Source: Mya arenaria (lineage: Eukaryota > Mollusca > Bivalvia > Myida > Myidae). From it: a stretch of 64,000 bases of DNA. Positions 60,861 to 64,000 of this stretch are shown piece after piece. The DNA is taken from contig NC_069126.1 in NCBI RefSeq assembly GCF_026914265.1, forward strand, positions 40,988,737 to 41,052,736, read 5' to 3'. How positions within the stretch are numbered: position 1 is the first letter of the stretch; every line of letters starts with the position of its first letter. The notes under the pieces are model-generated. The model saw only the letters and a program-made list of their open reading frames with translations, did not search any database and was not told the DNA's origin. Made by a program: the position numbers and the translations under genes.

Positions 60861-60975
60861 GATAGCAGTGATGAGCTTATGTACTACGTCGACCGCTGGC
60901 TTGCCCTTGACAAAGTTGATGGTTCAATCTGTAGAGAACTACCAGCAGTATGCAAAGGCACCCTTAGCCTGCCAG
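60861..60975 (+). CDS. PLAT-domain (LOXHD1-like) exon A
   Basis: The plus frame reads DELMYYVDRWLALDKVDGSI and CRELPAV, the conserved end of a PLAT/LH2 beta-sandwich as repeated in LOXHD1 (aromatic-..-RWL-..-D-DG-I-RELP). The donor CCAG|GTCTAT leaves phase 1, matching exon B. The acceptor is uncertain: tactcag at 60842 would put a TGA in frame, while gctgag at 60860 keeps the frame open and is used here. LOXHD1-type proteins are tandem PLAT proteins linked to membrane attachment in sensory hair cells. Other exons were not found to the left. Confidence 0.6.
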
Positions 60976-61036
60976 GTCTATATAAATGTTCATTGTACTT
61001 AACCCTTAGGCTGCTGATGGCGATTTTAAAGGCTTT

Positions 61037-61103
61037 GCAAACAGCTTGGAACCAGACCAGATACCGAGTAACTCGGCGCCTGGTCAGGTTCTAAGCTGTT
61101 TGC
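61037..61103. repeat. 67-bp palindrome in the PLAT intron
   Basis: Arms gcaaacagcttggaaccagac and gtcaggttctaagctgtttgc type, meeting near 61070 (accgagt/actcggc), with few mismatches. It could form a hairpin and is probably a small fold-back repeat. Confidence 0.75.
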
Positions 61104-61207
61104 CACTCAGTCAATATATCCCCAAAGTTTTCAGTAAATTGAAAGAAATTTAGAATAAACCAGACGACATTTTTGAGCAGACGACAATTTACCCAGCATG
61201 CAAAGGG

Positions 61208-61567
61208 TTAAAGCTGCACTCTCCAAGATATACCGTTTTGACATCTATTTTATTTTTTGTTTAGGGAAGAGCAAAACGTTGCATAAATATCTGCATACCA
61301 ATGAGAAAAGATTGCTGACAAATCAGATCGCAGATTTTTGTATTTCCGTTCAAAAATTAATGTTTCATGGCTTTAAGCGTTACTAACAGTTTAAGAAAAA
61401 TGCATAAAACATTTTTAACTTAAATTTAAAAACCTGCGATCTATTTTTTTGTCAGCGGTCTTATATAACTGGTTTCCATGCATTTTCACAAAAAGTCGCT
61501 CGTTCCAAGACAAAAAATAAAACTTATAAGTTGTCAAAACGTTCAATCTGTGAGAGTGCAGCTTTAA
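61208..61567. mobile_element. MITE with TTAA ends
   Basis: Terminal inverted repeats of about 36 bp (ttaaagctgcactctc.. and ..gagagtgcagctttaa, with gttttgaca further in) bound a 360-bp non-coding element. TTAA at both ends fits piggyBac-type insertion. Confidence 0.75.
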
Positions 61568-61854
61568 ACTTCCCACGTATAAATGTTGGGTATTATGTAC
61601 TGGTATTAATATTAATTGCTTTCAAACTTTGTATCAAGAAAGAAATCAGTTGACTTTTTGGAGTTTGCTGGTGTGCTCTACTGCGTTTGTAAACAGGTAT
61701 TTGATGACACGCCTGCTTGCAGTGAGTGAAACACAGTTGTCACGAAGGTAGTTCCGTGTTTGTGCGTGCATGCATGTGTGGTCGTACGTAAATGCAGACT
61801 AAATTTGTCCCAGCTGTTTCTTGACTGTGCATTATAGGAATTTCTAAAAACTTG

Positions 61855-62060
61855 CCATGAAGGTCCACCATGGTGAGGTGGTGTGTTTCGAGCACAAGGC
61901 GCAGATCTGTATGTTAAAGGTCAAGGTCATGATTAGAGGTCAAACGTTGAAATGATCATTGTCTGGGCTGGACCTTACCTCACAAAGTCCAAGGTCTGTT
62001 CATTAAAGATTAAAGTCACACTTAAATATTAAATGTCAAAATGAGTACTGTTGATCGGAC
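61855..62060. repeat. Degenerate 'aggtcaaggtca'-type repeat
   Basis: Irregular repeats of 'aaggtc' and 'gtcaaggtcat'. No coding sense. Confidence 0.4.
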
Positions 62061-62311
62061 TGGTTTATACTAATCCATATCAGGGCTGTAACTTTACCAT
62101 GAATTATAGGATTTTGAAAAAAAATCATGCTGAGGCGTAGTGTCACAGGTTTCATGTATTTTTCAACTCCATGTTATTCTGTAATGCAATTGATTGGAAG
62201 AGAATTCTGTGTGTCAAAGTCTCTTTCACATGTCGCCATTTGGCGTATAGTTGTTATCAGCCTTTCATTGCATCTTAATTTTGATTTTGAAATTTAAACC
62301 ATAATCTTCAG

Positions 62312-62551
62312 TGCTACGCTATGTGGTTGCTGTGACAACAGGAAGTTACAAGGATGCTGGGGTGTACAGTGAAAAAGTATTACTCAATCTGATTGGTGTA
62401 GATGGAGATATTGGCTTGAGAGACATCACTGGAACAATTTCTAAAAATAGATTCCCTTGGAAGCCTGGACAAACTGACATATTTATTGTGGAAGCTGTTA
62501 CTTTTGGAAAAAAAAATAAAAATGAAGTGCCCTTCGGCAGTCCTGTTCTAG
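62312..62551 (+). CDS. PLAT-domain (LOXHD1-like) exon B
   Basis: 240 nt, phase 1-1, acceptor aatcttcag, donor CTAG|GTAACT. Encodes LRYVVAVTTGSYKDAGVYSE, then VLLNLIGVDGDIGLRDITG, then FPWKPGQTDIFIVEAVTFG. This is the first half of a PLAT domain: the V-x-V-x-TG opening, the GxxGDTG-like turn and the F-x-GQTD-x-F-x-(I/V)EA signature. Joined to exon A it continues a tandem PLAT array. The Asp-rich calcium-binding positions of typical members (GTDA) are changed here. The gene continues past the window. Confidence 0.78.
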
Positions 62552-62719
62552 GTAACTACAAATGTATAGTTGTTCTTTTTTGAAAATAAAGTAATTAATG
62601 TGAGAAAAAGTCATGTACAATCATTTAATTGGTGGATTCCTTGAGCTAAGCTGGTCTGATAAGAATTTAGCATTTTTGGAAATGACAAACATGAAGTGTT
62701 ATCTTGTCCATTTTAGCTC

Positions 62720-64000
62720 GACTATTCAAAGAGTAAGGAGAGCTATACTACTCACCCAAGCGTCGGCGTCCCACCTTGGTTAAGTTTTAGGTTAATATCT
62801 CAGCAACTACTTGAGGTATTGCATTGAGACTTGATACAATGGTACTCAACCATCCATTCTACTTAATAAACCAAGTTAGATAACTCTAGTTTGCATTTAA
62901 TGCAAAATAATTGCCCTTTATTTTTCGACATAGTAATTGTGGTTAAGGTTTTGCGTGCAAGCACACATCGGTTAATATCGCAGCAATTCCTTGAGGTATT
63001 GCATTGAAACTTTATACAATGGTACTCAACCATTTAACCTACTTAATTTGCCAAGTTATGCAACTCTAGTTTGCATTTAATCCAAATAATTACCCTTTAT
63101 TATTCGACTCAGAAATTCTGGTTAAGGTTTTGCATGTTACCACATTTAAGTCAATATCTCAGTAAATATATCTTGCATTGCATTGAAACTTTAGATATGT
63201 ATTCCCAACTATATATCCTACTAAATTAATGAAGTAAGATAACACGTTTTTGAATATAATGCAAATTATGGGCCATTATTATTTTACTTAGAAATTCTGG
63301 TTAAGGTTTATATCTCAGCAACTACATGATGTATTGCATTGAGACTTTATACAATGGTACTCAACCATCCAGTCTACTTACATAACCAAGTAAGGTATCT
63401 CTAGTTTGCATTAAATTCAAATAATAGCTCCTTTTTTATTCGACATAGAAATTCTGGTTAAGGTTTTGAATGTTACCACTTTTAAGTCACCTCAGCGAAT
63501 ACATCATTTATTACATTGAAACTTTACAAACAGGCTCCCAACCATTTAAACTTCTTATTTATCAAGTAAGATAACTCTATCTTTCATATTATATACCTTT
63601 TGCCCCTTTATTATGCGATTGAAAATTCTGGTTAAGTTCTTGCATGTTAGCACACATAGGATAATATCTCAGCAACTTCTTGATGTATTGCATTGAGACT
63701 CTATACAATGGTATTCAACCACCCAACCTTATTGAATAACCAAGTCAGATAACTGTATTTTGCTAAAAATGGCCCTTTATTATTTGACTTAATTTTTTTT
63801 GTTAAAAATGTTCATGTAACCACATTTATGTTAATATCTCAGCACATCTTGTATTGCGTTGAAATCTAATCTAACAGTGATCCATGCATGGTTCGCCAAA
63901 ACGTTTCAATCCTTACACACTAAAGCGACAGAATAGACAAATCTCTTAGACAACTCTTGTTATAATATTAATTAAGTCTGCAAAATTCTTGATGAGCCCT
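62720..64000. repeat. Degenerate tandem repeat, period about 177 bp, seven units
   Basis: The phrase 'taatatctcagcaactac..gtattgcattgaga' recurs at about 62792, 62971, 63150, 63309, 63487, 63661 and 63830 and runs to the window end. Units are diverged, with small indels. It lies in the intron or 3' side of the PLAT gene. Confidence 0.8.

Overview
The window looks like nuclear DNA from an AT-rich invertebrate, most likely a bivalve mollusc. The direct evidence is spliced genes with GT/AG introns, abundant MITE-like and tandem repeats, decayed LINE and LTR elements, and LOXHD1-like PLAT exons. The mollusc assignment is inference, based on general resemblance of the repeats to bivalve repeats, and was not checked by a search.

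Layout. 1-4905 is a 48-bp satellite. 6.1-14.45 kb (+) is receptor copy 1, a complete-looking immunoglobulin-superfamily (IgSF) gene: signal-peptide exon, six Ig-like domains with one exon each, a membrane-spanning exon and two tail exons. 14.5-21.4 kb holds intergenic repeats, a decayed LINE, MITE/fold-back elements and a stray Ig-exon relic. 21.5-30.0 kb (+) is receptor copy 2, with the last Ig exon duplicated and one dead Ig exon. 31.6-32.3 kb is another LINE relic. 34.3-39.2 kb (-) is receptor copy 3, which has the same ectodomain family but a different tail carrying ITIM- and ITSM-like motifs. 39.8-42.6 kb holds duplicated upstream blocks. 45.4-47.85 kb (-) is receptor copy 4, a pseudogene without tail exons. 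48.8-49.05 kb is a relic of an unrelated, more GC-rich Ig gene. 49.4-53.2 kb is a non-autonomous LTR element. 58.1-60.0 kb (-) is receptor copy 5, a collapsed pseudogene. 60.85-62.55 kb (+) carries two exons of a PLAT-domain (LOXHD1-like) gene. 62.75 kb to the end is a degenerate repeat of about 177 bp.

How it fits together. The five receptor copies are one family. Their Ig exons have strictly conserved lengths (318, 297, 306, 303, 318 and 282 nt) and all are phase 1-1, so domains can be lost or gained without breaking the frame. Copies 1, 2 and 5 (+, +, -) end in a tail with two YDxV motifs and a conserved NYIHA-(I/L) C-terminus. Copy 3 joins the same ectodomain, at the same intron phases, to an unrelated tail with V-x-Y-x-x-V, L-x-Y-x-x-L and T-x-Y-x-x-I motifs. 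This is the layout of paired activating/inhibitory immune receptors, here apparently in a mollusc-like genome, and it is the main finding. Decayed copies, chimeric junctions and inverted copies show that the cluster evolves by duplication, inversion and unequal recombination.
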